A stretch of DNA of 64,000 bases from Hymenobacter sp. DG25A (GCF_001280305.1 NZ_CP012623.1:2170001-2234000), one strand, 5' to 3'. Numbered from the stretch's first letter, positions 32,747-41,950 are shown. The notes: generated by a model not told the origin, from the sequence alone. Made by a program: numbers and translations.

Positions 32747-34975
32747 TTACCTAGGAGGCTGAACGATGAAAGCTCCTCGGGAAGCTACATCATGTACCTG
32801 AATACCAGCTGCTTGAAAAACAGAATCCTGCCGCGTGATATACCAAGACTTGCAGGAAGAGTCGAACACCACCGGCGCCTGCCGCCCAAACACAGCGGCC
32901 ACCTCCGCGGCCTGCACGCGGGCATTCCGGCGCAGCACTACTACATCTACGGGCACGGGCTGCCGGGAGCCATCCAGGCGGCCCGCCACCAAGGCCACGC
33001 GCAACCCCTGCCATACCAGCACCTGTACGCCCGGCCCAATGGGGCGCACCACTAAGGGGGCTTCTTTCCACCCCTCATAATACCGTACCCGGCGCGCTTC
33101 CCGCTGAATAATGCCCGGCACAATGCGGTAGGTGCGTTCCGTTTCGGACAGCGGCAGCGAGTCGGCGGTGACAATCTCCGCCGAAGCGCCGCGCCAGAAA
33201 CCGCACACGGAGCGGCGCGGAATGCTGTACACCACAAACTGCTCATCGGGCGCGAGGCGGTGGGCCGCCCATACCCGGCTGCCGGCAAACATGCCCAGCA
33301 GGGCGCAGGCTACCACAAGCCAGGAAAGCTTCCGCACGGCCAAAAAGGCCAGCAGCGCCAGAATACAGGCAAAAATCAGCCAGGCCTGCGGAGCCGTTAC
33401 GTGAATACCGGTGAGCAGCGCGCCCGGCATGGCCTGGCCAATCCAGAAAATGTATTCGTTGAAAAGCCAGATCATCTGCTCAAACACCCAAGCCACCAGC
33501 CGCGGCAGCCAGTCGAGCACGGGCGCCGCCGCGGGCACCAGCAGACTCAGCAGCGCTACAATTCCCTTCAGCAGCAACAGCAGCACGCCCACATACACGG
33601 CCCCGGAGGAAATGGGCACTGCCACCAGATTGGAAAACAGGAACGTGAGCGGAAACTGATGAAAATAAAACAGCCCCAGCGGAAAGGTGGCTACCTGCGC
33701 GGCCAGGGATAAGGCTGTGGCCTGCCAGATCCAGTCGGCGCTATGGCCGGCGCCGCGCCACAGTTGCTGCACGGCGCGCGGCTGCCAGGGCCGGAGCTGA
33801 TCCAGGGCTTTATCCCGGAAATCAAGCCAGGCCGCAATGCGCGGCTGCAGGTATACAATGCTCAGCACGGCCAGAAACGAGAGTTGAAAGCCGACATCCA
33901 CCAGCAGAAATGGGTCGTAGCACAGCAGCACGAAAGCGGCCACGGCCAGCGTGTTATACATATTGCTCTGCCGGCCCGAGGTACGGGCAATAATGATGAA
34001 CGTAAACATCACGGCCGCCCGCAGCACCGAGGCCGAGAGGCCCGTCAGAAACGCATAGCTCCAGATAACCGCCAGCCCCACCCCCGCCGACCAGTACCGG
34101 AAACCCGGCGTAGCGCCGAAAAACCGCGTGAGCAGCCACGTAACCAAAGCAAATAATAACCCCACCTGCAACCCCGAAACGGCCATGATGTGCGTGGTGC
34201 CGGTGTTGGCATAAGCCTGCCGGGTTTCCTGATCTACCTCATCCTTAATTCCCAGCACCAGCGCCGACGACAGCGCATATTCCCGCTTGGCGTGCACGTA
34301 CTGGCGGAACACGCCATCCAGCACCCGGGCGGCCCGCATACTAACGGCTTTCAGCGCATTGGGCGGCGTGTGCGCCAGAGTGCGGTACTGATCGGGATGA
34401 ATGAATTGCTGATGATAAACTTGGTGATACTCCAGGTAGCGGCGGTAGTCGAACTCGCCGGGGTTGAGCGGCGGCTTACTGGGAGCGGGCGCCCCCCGCA
34501 CCAGCCAGACGTCGCCATACTGCGGGGCCGCCACGCCGGAGTCGCGCGGGATGGATACCCGGATGCCACCCACGGCCGCCTGCCATTTGCCCCCTAACCG
34601 CACCGCCGAAACCCGCACGGTGGTGGCATATGTGGCGGGACGAACTACAGTATAGTCATCAACCACGGCGCGGTAGAACTCAATTTTGTTCCCGAACCGG
34701 TAGAGGTGATTGGTCCGGCGGCTTTGGGTGGCTTCCTGCGTTAAGGTGGCGCCGGCCACATATACCACTAGTATAGCCAGCAGCCCGGCCGCATCGGTAG
34801 CGCCCCGGCCCGGTTGGCGGGCAGCCCACCATTGCAGCGCGCCAAACAGAAAAACCAGGCCCAGCCACGGCACTAGTAGCGGCGGCAACTCAGTGCCCAG
34901 ATAGAGGTAGGTGATAATGCCGGCGGCCAGCGCGAGTGTTAGACGCACAAAGGCATAAGGTGCCCAGATTATCAT
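32747..34975 (-). CDS. comEC: ComEC/Rec2-family DNA-uptake channel protein
   Basis: Polytopic membrane protein for DNA transport in natural transformation. Start at ATG 34975 (MIIWAPYAFVRLTLALAAGI); 35053 adds 26 residues without support. It has an N-terminal DUF4131 part with soluble OB-like region (VRVSAVRLGG... to GEFDYRRYLEYH), then the competence domain, with HIMAVSGLQVGLLFALV and many helices (LFYFHQFPLTFLFSNLVAVP). The last ~140 residues (from RLAPDEQFVVYS) do not show the HxHxDH motif of a beta-lactamase-like domain. Total 742 residues, shorter than Bacillus-type ComEC with its nuclease-like end, as is usual in Bacteroidota. Confidence 0.88.
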   Translation of the reverse strand: MIIWAPYAFVRLTLALAAGIITYLYLGTELPPLLVPWLGLVFLFGALQWWAARQPGRGATDAAGLLAILVVYVAGATLTQEATQSRRTNHLYRFGNKIEFYRAVVDDYTVVRPATYATTVRVSAVRLGGKWQAAVGGIRVSIPRDSGVAAPQYGDVWLVRGAPAPSKPPLNPGEFDYRRYLEYHQVYHQQFIHPDQYRTLAHTPPNALKAVSMRAARVLDGVFRQYVHAKREYALSSALVLGIKDEVDQETRQAYANTGTTHIMAVSGLQVGLLFALVTWLLTRFFGATPGFRYWSAGVGLAVIWSYAFLTGLSASVLRAAVMFTFIIIARTSGRQSNMYNTLAVAAFVLLCYDPFLLVDVGFQLSFLAVLSIVYLQPRIAAWLDFRDKALDQLRPWQPRAVQQLWRGAGHSADWIWQATALSLAAQVATFPLGLFYFHQFPLTFLFSNLVAVPISSGAVYVGVLLLLLKGIVALLSLLVPAAAPVLDWLPRLVAWVFEQMIWLFNEYIFWIGQAMPGALLTGIHVTAPQAWLIFACILALLAFLAVRKLSWLVVACALLGMFAGSRVWAAHRLAPDEQFVVYSIPRRSVCGFWRGASAEIVTADSLPLSETERTYRIVPGIIQREARRVRYYEGWKEAPLVVRPIGPGVQVLVWQGLRVALVAGRLDGSRQPVPVDVVVLRRNARVQAAEVAAVFGRQAPVVFDSSCKSWYITRQDSVFQAAGIQVHDVASRGAFIVQPPR

Positions 34976-35070
34976 GAATAATAGGATAGAAACGAAGAAA
35001 TAGGATAAGGCTAAGCTATAGTACGCAAATACAGGCAGTTGGGCAAAACCCAATAATCACAACCATAAAA

Positions 35071-35102
35071 AACCCCTGCTGAAGGATGCATCAGCAGGGG
35101 TT
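35071..35102 (-). terminator. Terminator of the GNAT gene
   Basis: 12-bp perfect stem (35071-35082 with 35091-35102), 8-nt loop, followed on the minus strand by a T5 run. It lies 26 nt after the acetyltransferase stop and 95 nt before the comEC start. Confidence 0.8.
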
Positions 35103-35128
35103 AAAAAACGAGCATAGAGCCAGCCGGC

Positions 35129-35569
35129 TTATATACCGGGCCGCTGCCACTCCATCTTATAGTGCTCAATGTCGCACTCCGAGAATTTCTCGCCCACTTT
35201 CTGAAAGCCATGCCGCTCATAGAAGGGCACGGCCCGCAGCTGGGCGTGCAGGTACACCGTAGCCTGGGGGTGCTCCTGCTGCACATCGGCCAGCACCCGC
35301 TGCAGAATGGCGCTGCCGGCGGCGCGGTTGCGAAAAGCATCCAGCACGGCAAAGCGCTCCAGCTTCACCCCTTTCTCGGTGGTGCGCCAGCGCGCCGCGC
35401 CGCAGGGCGTGCCTTCGTCGGAAACAACCAGATAATGGCGGGCGTCCTGCTCATCGTGCGCGTCATACTCATCGGTGCGCGGCACGCCCTGCTCTTCCAC
35501 AAACACTTTTTCACGGATGGCAAAAGCAGTGGCCCGGTCTTCCGGCGTAGTAATCGGGTGCGCTTTCAT
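35129..35569 (-). CDS. GNAT-family N-acetyltransferase
   Basis: 146 residues. The start MKAHPITTPEDRATAFAIRE and KVFVEEQGVP resemble ElaA-type GNAT enzymes, with HYLVVSDEGTPCGAARWR as first strands, the CoA-loop region FRNRAAGSAILQRVL (R/Q-x-x-G-x-A variant: RAAGSAI), and VPFYERHGFQKVGEKF as the closing motif. The substrate cannot be told. It lies 21 bp past phoH on the same strand, so likely cotranscribed, and a terminator follows. Confidence 0.88.
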   Translation of the reverse strand: MKAHPITTPEDRATAFAIREKVFVEEQGVPRTDEYDAHDEQDARHYLVVSDEGTPCGAARWRTTEKGVKLERFAVLDAFRNRAAGSAILQRVLADVQQEHPQATVYLHAQLRAVPFYERHGFQKVGEKFSECDIEHYKMEWQRPGI

Positions 35570-35590
35570 GCGGAATAAACAAGCAAGGAA

Positions 35591-36670
35591 TTACAGCTGC
35601 TCGTGGTTAACGGGCAGCTCAGCGGTATCATCATTCGGGCGGCGGGCATCCGGATGGTTTTCGGGCGTTTCGGGGCGGCGGTACTCGCGGCGCGGGCGCT
35701 GGGCCTGGTCCTGCTGCAGCTTCACATCAAAACGGTCGTAGGCCAGCACAATTTCCTTTACCAAGCGGTGGCGCACCACATCCTCGGCCGTCATTTCCAC
35801 AAACCCGATTCCACCCACATCCTTCAGAATATCCATGGCCTGAATCAGACCGGATTTCTGCTTGGTGGGCAAGTCAATCTGGGTCCGGTCGCCGTTCACC
35901 ATCACCTTAGCCGATGGGCCCATACGCGTCAGGAACATCTTCAGCTGCGAAGGCGTGGTGTTCTGGGCTTCGTCCAGTAGTACAAACGCATTGTTAAGCG
36001 TGCGACCCCGCATGTAAGCCAAAGGCGCAATTTCAATGATTTTGTTTTCCTGGTAGAACTTCAGCTTTTCCGGCGGAATCATGTCTTCCAGGGCATCATA
36101 AATCGGGCGCAGATAGGGGTCTACCTTTTCCTTCATGTCGCCGGGCAGAAAGCCCAGGCTCTCGCCGGCTTCCACTACGGGGCGGGAAATGATAATTTTC
36201 TTGACCTCTTTATTTTTCAGCGCACGCACGGCCAGTGCTACTGATACGTAGGTTTTGCCGGTACCCGCCGGCCCCAGCGTAAACACCAGGTCGTGCTTCA
36301 TCACGGCCTCTACCAACCGCTTCTGGTTGGCCGTTTTGGCCTTGATGATGCCGCCTTTGGCCCCGAAGACGATAACATCGGGAGCCGCTGCCAGGCTGCG
36401 CTCCTCCTGCTCCTCATCGGCCGCGTTGAGATACTGATTAACGGTTTTGTCTGTGATTTGCCCGTACTGGTGGTAGTGCTCGATGAGGGAGGACAGGATT
36501 TCGTTGATACGGGCGATGATGGGCGTCTGGCCCTGGATTTTTATTTCGTTGCCTCGGGAGATGATCTTGCTGCCGGGGAAGGCCGCGGCCAGCTGTCGGA
36601 TGTTCTGGTTATCAGGTCCCAGGAAATCGACGAGGGAGACATTTTCGAGCGTGATGATTTTCTCGACCAA
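35591..36670 (-). CDS. phoH: PhoH-family P-loop ATPase
   Basis: 359 residues counted from TTG 36670, which gives the conserved start VEKIITLENVSLVDF; an upstream ATG at 36724 would give 377 residues with a non-conserved hydrophobic start. PhoH N-terminal KH-like part (SKIISRGNEIKIQGQ), Walker A GPAGTGKTYVS (about 134), Walker B FVLLDEAQNTTPSQLK, and TRMGPSAKVMVNGDRTQIDL. Known as an ATPase with possible RNA helicase/RNase role. The C-terminal tail (residues after QDQAQRP) is Arg/Pro/Asp-rich. Divergent from the SAM hydrolase gene. Confidence 0.93.
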   Translation of the reverse strand: MVEKIITLENVSLVDFLGPDNQNIRQLAAAFPGSKIISRGNEIKIQGQTPIIARINEILSSLIEHYHQYGQITDKTVNQYLNAADEEQEERSLAAAPDVIVFGAKGGIIKAKTANQKRLVEAVMKHDLVFTLGPAGTGKTYVSVALAVRALKNKEVKKIIISRPVVEAGESLGFLPGDMKEKVDPYLRPIYDALEDMIPPEKLKFYQENKIIEIAPLAYMRGRTLNNAFVLLDEAQNTTPSQLKMFLTRMGPSAKVMVNGDRTQIDLPTKQKSGLIQAMDILKDVGGIGFVEMTAEDVVRHRLVKEIVLAYDRFDVKLQQDQAQRPRREYRRPETPENHPDARRPNDDTAELPVNHEQL

Positions 36671-36743
36671 ACTTAAGGGGATTTTGAACGGCGTTAAGAA
36701 AAGAAGAACCTGAAAAGACAGCACTTGTTCAAGGCAAATAGCC

Positions 36744-36751
36744 TACTTTTG
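36744..36751 (+). promoter_or_regulatory. -7 element of the SAM hydrolase gene
   Basis: TACTTTTG matches TAnnTTTG, 49 nt before ATG 36801. The nearest upstream TTG (36725-36727) is only 16 bp away, so the -33 element is weak. Confidence 0.5.
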
Positions 36752-36800
36752 CCGCCCTTACGTGGGTAAACAATAGTACGAAGAACTCAGCATTTTCGGC

Positions 36801-37574
36801 ATGGGCCTGATTACGTTTCTGTCTGATTTCGGCTACCGCGACCATTATGTGGCCGCCGTAAAAGCGCGGATTCTGCAGCTGGCTCCTATACAACCGGTGC
36901 TGGACATTACCCACGCCATTGAACCCTTTAACATCGCGCACGCCGTGTACGTTCTCGGCGCGGTATTTTCTGACTTTCCCGCCGGCACCGTTCACCTGGT
37001 GGGGGTCAACGATTGGGGCGCAAATGGCGGCAGTTGGCGCGCTGCGCGCTACCAGGGGCACTTTTTTGTTACGGCTGATAATGGTCTACTCCCGTTGCTT
37101 ACCGATGGCGGGGCCGAGGAAGTAGTAGCCCTTTCGGCGCTGGAACCTACTGCCTCCCCCACCCGCGACGTGCTGGCCTCGGCGGCGGTATTCCTGGCGC
37201 AGGGCCACTCCTTATATGAGTTGGGCCCGCCGGCGCCGCCCCAGTATCAGCTTCTCAACCGGCAGCTGCGGTTACAGGACCACCGCATTACCGGCCACGT
37301 GGTGCACGTAGACCACTACGGCAACCTGATTACCAACATTTCCCGTACCGCGGTGGAGGCCGTGGGCCATGGCCGGCCATTTACCATTCACTTCGCCCGC
37401 GAGGTAGCCCGCGAGATTCTCCCCCACTTCCAGGCTACTTCGCCCGGCGAAGCCGGCTGCATCTACAACAGTAAGGGGTATCTGTGCATTGGTATCAATC
37501 AGGGGCATGCCTCCGAGCTACTCGGCCTGCACTATGATTCGCAGGTCGATATTCGCTTCCCGGCCACCTCGTAA
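36801..37574 (+). CDS. SAM hydroxide adenosyltransferase (DUF62 family)
   Basis: 257 residues. Family enzymes split S-adenosylmethionine using water (or halide in the rare fluorinase/chlorinase members). The start GLITFLSDFGYRDHYVAAVK has the family's DFG-x-x-D-x-Y-V; other motifs are HLVGVNDWGANG, FVTADNGLLPLL, TRDVLASAAVFLA and DHYGNLITNIS. Absence of a fluorinase-like insertion points to the common hydrolase form. Single gene, with a 130-bp gap after it. Physiological role is unknown. Confidence 0.9.
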   Translation: MGLITFLSDFGYRDHYVAAVKARILQLAPIQPVLDITHAIEPFNIAHAVYVLGAVFSDFPAGTVHLVGVNDWGANGGSWRAARYQGHFFVTADNGLLPLLTDGGAEEVVALSALEPTASPTRDVLASAAVFLAQGHSLYELGPPAPPQYQLLNRQLRLQDHRITGHVVHVDHYGNLITNISRTAVEAVGHGRPFTIHFAREVAREILPHFQATSPGEAGCIYNSKGYLCIGINQGHASELLGLHYDSQVDIRFPATS

Positions 37575-37704
37575 GCGAGGGAAAACCAGCCCTATGACCT
37601 GGAAAGACCTTTTTCAGTGAATGTCTGATTCAATTTATTTATTATGTTAAGTAAAATATGACACCCTGTCATTCATTGCTTAACCACACTTTGCCCGTTG
37701 CCTT

Positions 37705-38022
37705 ATGCTGATTCGAATTGTGCGCATGAGCTTCCGGCCGGAGGCGGTAGTAGAGTTCCAAGCTATTTTCCAGCAGTCCGAGGAAGCCATTCGCAGCAGG
37801 CCGGGCTGCTTGTATCTGGAATTGTGGCAGGATGCCGATACGCCTACTATTTTCTGCACCCACAGCCACTGGGAGTCTGCGGCGGCGCTGGATGCTTACC
37901 GCCAGTCGGAATTGTTTGGGCAGGTATGGCCCGCCACCAAGCGACTGTTCTCCGCTCCCCCACTCGCTTTTTCCGTACACAATGTGCAGGGTGACTCTGC
38001 AGCCGCGCCAACATCTCACTAA
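37705..38022 (+). CDS. Antibiotic biosynthesis monooxygenase (ABM) domain protein
   Basis: 105 residues, one ferredoxin-like ABM domain: LIRIVRMSFRPEAVVEFQAI, SRPGCLYLELWQDADTP, FCTHSHWESAAALDAYRQSE and LFSAPPLAFSV. Such dimeric proteins include quinol monooxygenases and heme-degrading enzymes; the aromatic and histidine pattern here does not fix a substrate. It lies 42 bp before hscB, so may share its transcript. Confidence 0.82.
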   Translation: MLIRIVRMSFRPEAVVEFQAIFQQSEEAIRSRPGCLYLELWQDADTPTIFCTHSHWESAAALDAYRQSELFGQVWPATKRLFSAPPLAFSVHNVQGDSAAAPTSH

Positions 38023-38064
38023 CCTGCGCGGTTGTGTAGCCCCTCTCCTACCGTTCCCTTTGCC

Positions 38065-38601
38065 ATGCAACCAGACTATTTCGAGTTTTATCATCTCCCT
38101 GAAACCTTCCGCCCGGATGAGGCGGCGCTGAAGCGTGCCTATTATGCGCTAAGCCGTGAACATCACCCCGATTTTCATGCTACCGCGTCGGCTGAGCACC
38201 AACAGGAAATGCTGAACATGGCTACGCTGAACACCAACGCCTACCGCACCCTCTCCGACCCCGAACTGCGCATGGCTTACATCCTGAGCCGCCATGGGCT
38301 GCTGGAAGAAGGAAAACAGGAGCTTCCCGCCGAATTCCTGATGGAGGTGATGGACCTCAACGAGCAGCTGATGGAGTTGGAATTTGAGCCGGATGCTACC
38401 ACTGTGCACCAGGTGGAAGATGAGGTAAATATCCTTTTTGAAACGCTGGAAGCCGGAATTGAGCCCGTACTGGCTGGCTATGAGATGCTTCCGGGCGATA
38501 AAAAGCCGCAGGCCCTGGAGCAAATCCGTACGTATTATCTTAAACGGCGGTATTTGTTGCGCATTCGTGAAAGTCTGGCTAAGTTTGCTGCCCGATCCTG
38601 A
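38065..38601 (+). CDS. hscB: Fe-S cluster co-chaperone HscB
   Basis: J-protein that brings scaffold IscU to the Hsp70 HscA for cluster transfer. Start ATG 38065 (MQPDYFEFYHLPETFRPDEA). The J-domain HPD motif is in SREHHPDFHATA; the C-terminal three-helix domain (from LMEVMDLNEQLME) binds the scaffold. 178 residues. No hscA, iscU or fdx is adjacent, which is usual in Bacteroidota. The tRNA-Leu gene follows after 24 nt. Confidence 0.9.
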   Translation: MQPDYFEFYHLPETFRPDEAALKRAYYALSREHHPDFHATASAEHQQEMLNMATLNTNAYRTLSDPELRMAYILSRHGLLEEGKQELPAEFLMEVMDLNEQLMELEFEPDATTVHQVEDEVNILFETLEAGIEPVLAGYEMLPGDKKPQALEQIRTYYLKRRYLLRIRESLAKFAARS

Positions 38602-38625
38602 ACAACTAACCGAGTTGTTCCTCTT

Positions 38626-38707
38626 GCCCAGATGGCGGAATCGGTAGACGCGTCGGTCTCAAACACCGATATCGAAAGATGTGCCGGTTCGACCCCGGCT
38701 CTGGGTA
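38626..38707 (+). tRNA. tRNA-Leu (anticodon CAA)
   Basis: 82 nt. Acceptor arm GCCCAGA pairs with TCTGGGT (with a G-T at the first pair), discriminator A at 38707. D-arm GGCGGAATCGGTAGACGC has the Leu-type G-rich loop. The anticodon arm is TCGGT CTCAAAC ACCGA, giving CAA (codon UUG). A long variable arm (TATCGAAAGATG) confirms class II Leu. The T-arm is GCCGGTTCGACCCCGGC. CCA is not encoded (CTC follows). Confidence 0.95.
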
Positions 38708-38722
38708 CTCAGATTGACTACT

Positions 38723-38777
38723 AAAAGGCCCTAAAAGCTGTGCATTTGTTCGCAAATGCGGTTTTTAGGGCCTTTTT
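38723..38777 (+). terminator. Terminator after tRNA-Leu
   Basis: Outer 14-bp stem (38723-38736 with 38763-38776) plus an inner GCATTTG/CAAATGC hairpin, ending in T5. Lies 16 nt past the tRNA. The gap to 38943 contains no other clear feature. Confidence 0.88.
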
Positions 38778-38943
38778 GCGTCCGGGGCTTTTCGTATTTA
38801 CGTCCGTGCATTGTCTATTCTCCTTTCTCTCAAAATACTAGGTTTAATAGAAGCGTCAAGCGCTGCCACAGATAACCCTACCGGCGCCACCCCGTTAGGG
38901 TAAGTATTACTGGCCTATACTTAACGGCCAAACACCTGCTACC

Positions 38944-39348
38944 ATGGAAAAGAAAGAGGTTCAAAACCAAGTCCACCTAGATGCCGCTACGGCTTTGCTG
39001 AATGGCAACTTACTGGAAGAAGCTTCCCGCGCGGGGCTTGACAACACGTTCCAGCGCTGGATTCAGGACCTGAAGGATGCCAACAACCCCGAAATGCACC
39101 AATTGGTGGTGGATATGCAGGAGTTGAAAGCCCACTTTGGCTCCGGCACCCTGGACAAGGATGTCATCGGCCGTTTGCTGCAGCGCCTCGGAGAAAACAC
39201 CCTGAAAGCCGCCATTTTCTCAGAAGGCAACACCCGTCCGCGCATTGAGCATTTGGGAGAAGCCCTCCTGGCTGCCTCCAAGCAGGTACAAAACCCCGGC
39301 TTTGCTACTGAGGAAGACTTTCAGAATGCAAATCACGAAGCCCGCTAA
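38944..39348 (+). CDS. Hypothetical acidic-helical protein, 134 residues
   Basis: Not recognised. MEKKEVQNQVHLDAATALLN is a soluble start without signal peptide; the product is helical throughout with regular charge (LDNTFQRWIQDLKDANNPEM, LLQRLGENTLKAAIF). It could be a cytoplasmic regulatory or stress protein. Spacing to neighbours and a strong terminator after it make it a single-gene unit. Base composition matches its neighbours. Confidence 0.72.
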   Translation: MEKKEVQNQVHLDAATALLNGNLLEEASRAGLDNTFQRWIQDLKDANNPEMHQLVVDMQELKAHFGSGTLDKDVIGRLLQRLGENTLKAAIFSEGNTRPRIEHLGEALLAASKQVQNPGFATEEDFQNANHEAR

Positions 39349-39370
39349 CAAGGCATCTGATTTTATAAAT

Positions 39371-39412
39371 GCAAAAAGCCCGGCGCTACTTCTGTAGCGC
39401 CGGGCTTTTTGC
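39371..39412. terminator. Bidirectional terminator between the hypothetical gene and aspA
   Basis: 18-bp perfect stem (39371-39388 with 39395-39412), 6-nt loop, A5 and T5 flanks. Serves the convergent plus-strand gene and aspA. Confidence 0.9.
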
Positions 39413-39428
39413 GGCTGTAGGGAGCCGG

Positions 39429-40835
39429 CTATTGAATAAAGCCGGGCCGGATGAGGTTCTCAAACGTGAAGATTTCATCCCACTTGGCCTGAGTTAGCAG
39501 GTTTCGTTCGGTTACCGCAATCTGGTAAACCGACTTGCCCGTTAATAAGGCCTCCTTGGCAATTTCGGCGGAGGTTTCGTAGCCAAGTACCGGATTCAGC
39601 TGCGTTACAATGCCAATGCTGTTGCGCACCAGATTTTCGGCGTGCTGCTTGTTCGCCGTGATACCTACTACACACTTGTCGCGCAGGGTATGGCAGGCGT
39701 TGGTCATGTAGGAAATGGAAGTGAATAAAGCGAAGGAGATAACCGGCTCCATCACATTCAGCTGCAGTTGTCCGGCTTCGGCGGCCATGGTCACGGTCAG
39801 GTCGGCGCCAATAACGTAGAAGGCCGTTTGATTCACTACCTCGGGCACAACCGGGTTTACTTTGCCCGGCATAATGCTAGAGCCCGGTTGCAGCGGCGGC
39901 AGGTTGATTTCAAACAAGCCCGCCCGCGGGCCCGAGGAAAGCAGGCGCAAATCATTACAAATCTTGGAGAGCTTTACGGCCGTGCGCTTCAGTACGCCGG
40001 AAAGCTGCACATAGGCGCCGGTATCATAGGTAGCCTCAAATAAGTCGCCGGCCAGGCTCAGGTCCAGCCCCGTGATGGTGCGCAAATGCTGCGTTACCAG
40101 CTCGGCATAGCCCTTAGGAGCATTTACGCCGGTGCCAATGGCGGTAGCCCCCATGTTTATTTCGCTGATGAGCCGGCGGCTGTCTTCAATGCGCAGCAGC
40201 TCTTCCCGCAGGTTGGTGGCGAAGGCATGAAATTCGTCGCCCATGCTCATGGGTACGGCATCCTGCAGCTGCGTGCGGCCCATTTTCAGCACGTTCCGGA
40301 ACTCCTCGCCTTTGGCGTGAAAAGCATCGGCCAGTTCTCCCAGGGCTTTGCTGTAGCCCACCAGCTTGTTACTGAGCGCAATGCGGAAGGCCGTGGGATA
40401 AGCATCGTTGGTAGACTGGGAGAAGTTGACGTGGTTATTGGGGTGGCAGAACTCATACTCCCCTTTCTGCTTGCCCATGATTTCCAAGGCCACATTGGCA
40501 ATAACCTCATTGGCATTCATGTTCACGGAGGTACCGGCCCCGCCCTGAATCATATCCGTGAGAAACTGATTATCAAACTCGCCAGCGGCCACCCGGTCGC
40601 AGGCTTTTATAATGGCCTCCGCAATAGGCGCCTCCAGCACGCCCAGGTCCCGGTTGGCCATGGCGGCGCCCTTCTTAACATAGGCCAGGGCCTGCACAAA
40701 CAGGGGCTCTACTTTGAGCGGAATGCCCGTGATATAAAAGTTCTCAATGGCGCGCAGCGTCTGAATGCCATAGTATACATCGGTGGGAATAGCCCGTTCA
40801 CCCAGGAAGTCATGCTCAAGTCGGGAGGTCTGCAT
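39429..40835 (-). CDS. aspA: Aspartate ammonia-lyase
   Basis: Converts L-aspartate to fumarate plus ammonia in the cytoplasm. 468 residues. Fumarase/aspartase family: TSVNMNANEVIAN near 102, HPNNHVNFSQSTNDAYPTAF near 136, GRTQLQDAVPMSMG near 187, and the flexible loop GSSIMPGKVNPVVPE near 318. The start IPTDVYYGIQTLRAIENF and LLTQAKWDEIF at the end match aspartase rather than fumarase class II. The 197-bp upstream gap shows no promoter match. Confidence 0.93.
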   Translation of the reverse strand: MQTSRLEHDFLGERAIPTDVYYGIQTLRAIENFYITGIPLKVEPLFVQALAYVKKGAAMANRDLGVLEAPIAEAIIKACDRVAAGEFDNQFLTDMIQGGAGTSVNMNANEVIANVALEIMGKQKGEYEFCHPNNHVNFSQSTNDAYPTAFRIALSNKLVGYSKALGELADAFHAKGEEFRNVLKMGRTQLQDAVPMSMGDEFHAFATNLREELLRIEDSRRLISEINMGATAIGTGVNAPKGYAELVTQHLRTITGLDLSLAGDLFEATYDTGAYVQLSGVLKRTAVKLSKICNDLRLLSSGPRAGLFEINLPPLQPGSSIMPGKVNPVVPEVVNQTAFYVIGADLTVTMAAEAGQLQLNVMEPVISFALFTSISYMTNACHTLRDKCVVGITANKQHAENLVRNSIGIVTQLNPVLGYETSAEIAKEALLTGKSVYQIAVTERNLLTQAKWDEIFTFENLIRPGFIQ

Positions 40836-41032
40836 TCTGTACGGTTGAGGTTTGGAAGGTCTTGTACGGTAATGGGCCGTTGGAGGGAACGAAGCGGCGG
40901 AGTTACTTAATAGTGAAGAGACATTTTCACCACACTCACAGTCAAATTTCAGCTACGCATTATTTACAGCCTGCCGCGAATATCCTGGTTGAAGCAAAAT
41001 GAGGTATGATGCCGGACTTTACCAGACGCAGG

Positions 41033-41950
41033 CTACACCACCAGGTCCACCGCAACTGCCGTAGACCCGCCGGCATCATCATCCGTCACCAGCAGCAGCT
41101 CGTAACGCCCGGGGCCGGTGCGGCGGCGCACGGCTACGCTTTCTACTTTGCCCCGGTAAGGCTTTCCATCAGGGAGTTGCAACTGCGTCAGCACAACCGG
41201 CAGGGGCCGCTCACTTTCCCTGGTAAGCTGGAGAACTCCTACAAATGAGCCCAGCACGGCGCCATCCAGCACGGCATTCTGAGTATCTTCTACCGAAGCC
41301 GTAACGAACAGCCTATCCGCAAACCAGGAGGCGCCGGAAAAGCCGGCCGGCTTGCCATCAATAGCCGGCAGTGCCGCAAACTGCCACTGAACGGGCGGCA
41401 ACTGGGGCGTGCGGTGGTGCAGATAATCCAGCGTAGCCACCAACGGGAGGCAGAAAACCAGGTTCCCGGAGGCCGTGCCCACGGTGCGCTGAAATAACAG
41501 GAGCTCGGTGGCGGTAGCGGCCGCGGCTTCCAGATTTAAGACAATGCCCGCCGGCAGCAAGGCGCGCAGCGCTGCGTAGAGTCCGCCCAGCGCCAGCGGA
41601 TACACGCTGGCGGCCGCCCCGGTGGAGCCGGGCAGAGGCACCCAGAAGCCCTGCTCGCGGGCGGCGGTGGCACCGGAGCCCAGCACCAGCAGGCCCACCT
41701 CCCCTGCAGGTGTGGTCAGGGCCGTCAGGCATTCCAGGTCCAGCTTTACGTCTTTGGGAATGCGGCCGGTGCTGAAATGGGCGGTTTCAAACAAGGGCAC
41801 CTTCTCCCCGGCGGCCAGCGACGAAGCCGACAGCTGATACAGAAACGGCGAATCATCCCCGATAACGTAGGCTACCTCCCCAATAATCTCAATGCCGGAC
41901 GCCGAGGGCAGGTCAGGCAATGGTGCTTCTTGTAGAATAGTGGCCCGCAT
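41033..41950 (-). CDS. Uncharacterised protein, DUF6929-like
   Basis: 305 residues from ATG 41950 (MRATILQEAPLPDLPSASGI); an upstream ATG at 41998 also fits. Beta-rich, with repeated strand-turn units (GIEIIGEVAYVIGDDSPFLY, LTALTTPAGEVGLLVLGSG, RYELLLVTDDDAGGSTAV), suggesting a beta-propeller. I think it matches a Bacteroidota family of unknown function (DUF6929), from memory only. No signal peptide. It lies 13 bp upstream of the end of the OmpA-type gene in genome order, both on minus, with aspA further down. Confidence 0.7.
   Translation of the reverse strand: MRATILQEAPLPDLPSASGIEIIGEVAYVIGDDSPFLYQLSASSLAAGEKVPLFETAHFSTGRIPKDVKLDLECLTALTTPAGEVGLLVLGSGATAAREQGFWVPLPGSTGAAASVYPLALGGLYAALRALLPAGIVLNLEAAAATATELLLFQRTVGTASGNLVFCLPLVATLDYLHHRTPQLPPVQWQFAALPAIDGKPAGFSGASWFADRLFVTASVEDTQNAVLDGAVLGSFVGVLQLTRESERPLPVVLTQLQLPDGKPYRGKVESVAVRRRTGPGRYELLLVTDDDAGGSTAVAVDLVV

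Noticed and set aside
36671..36724. Extended phoH start at ATG 36724
   Set aside because: Adds a hydrophobic non-family segment; the conserved start VEKIITL follows a TTG codon at 36670. Not excluded.
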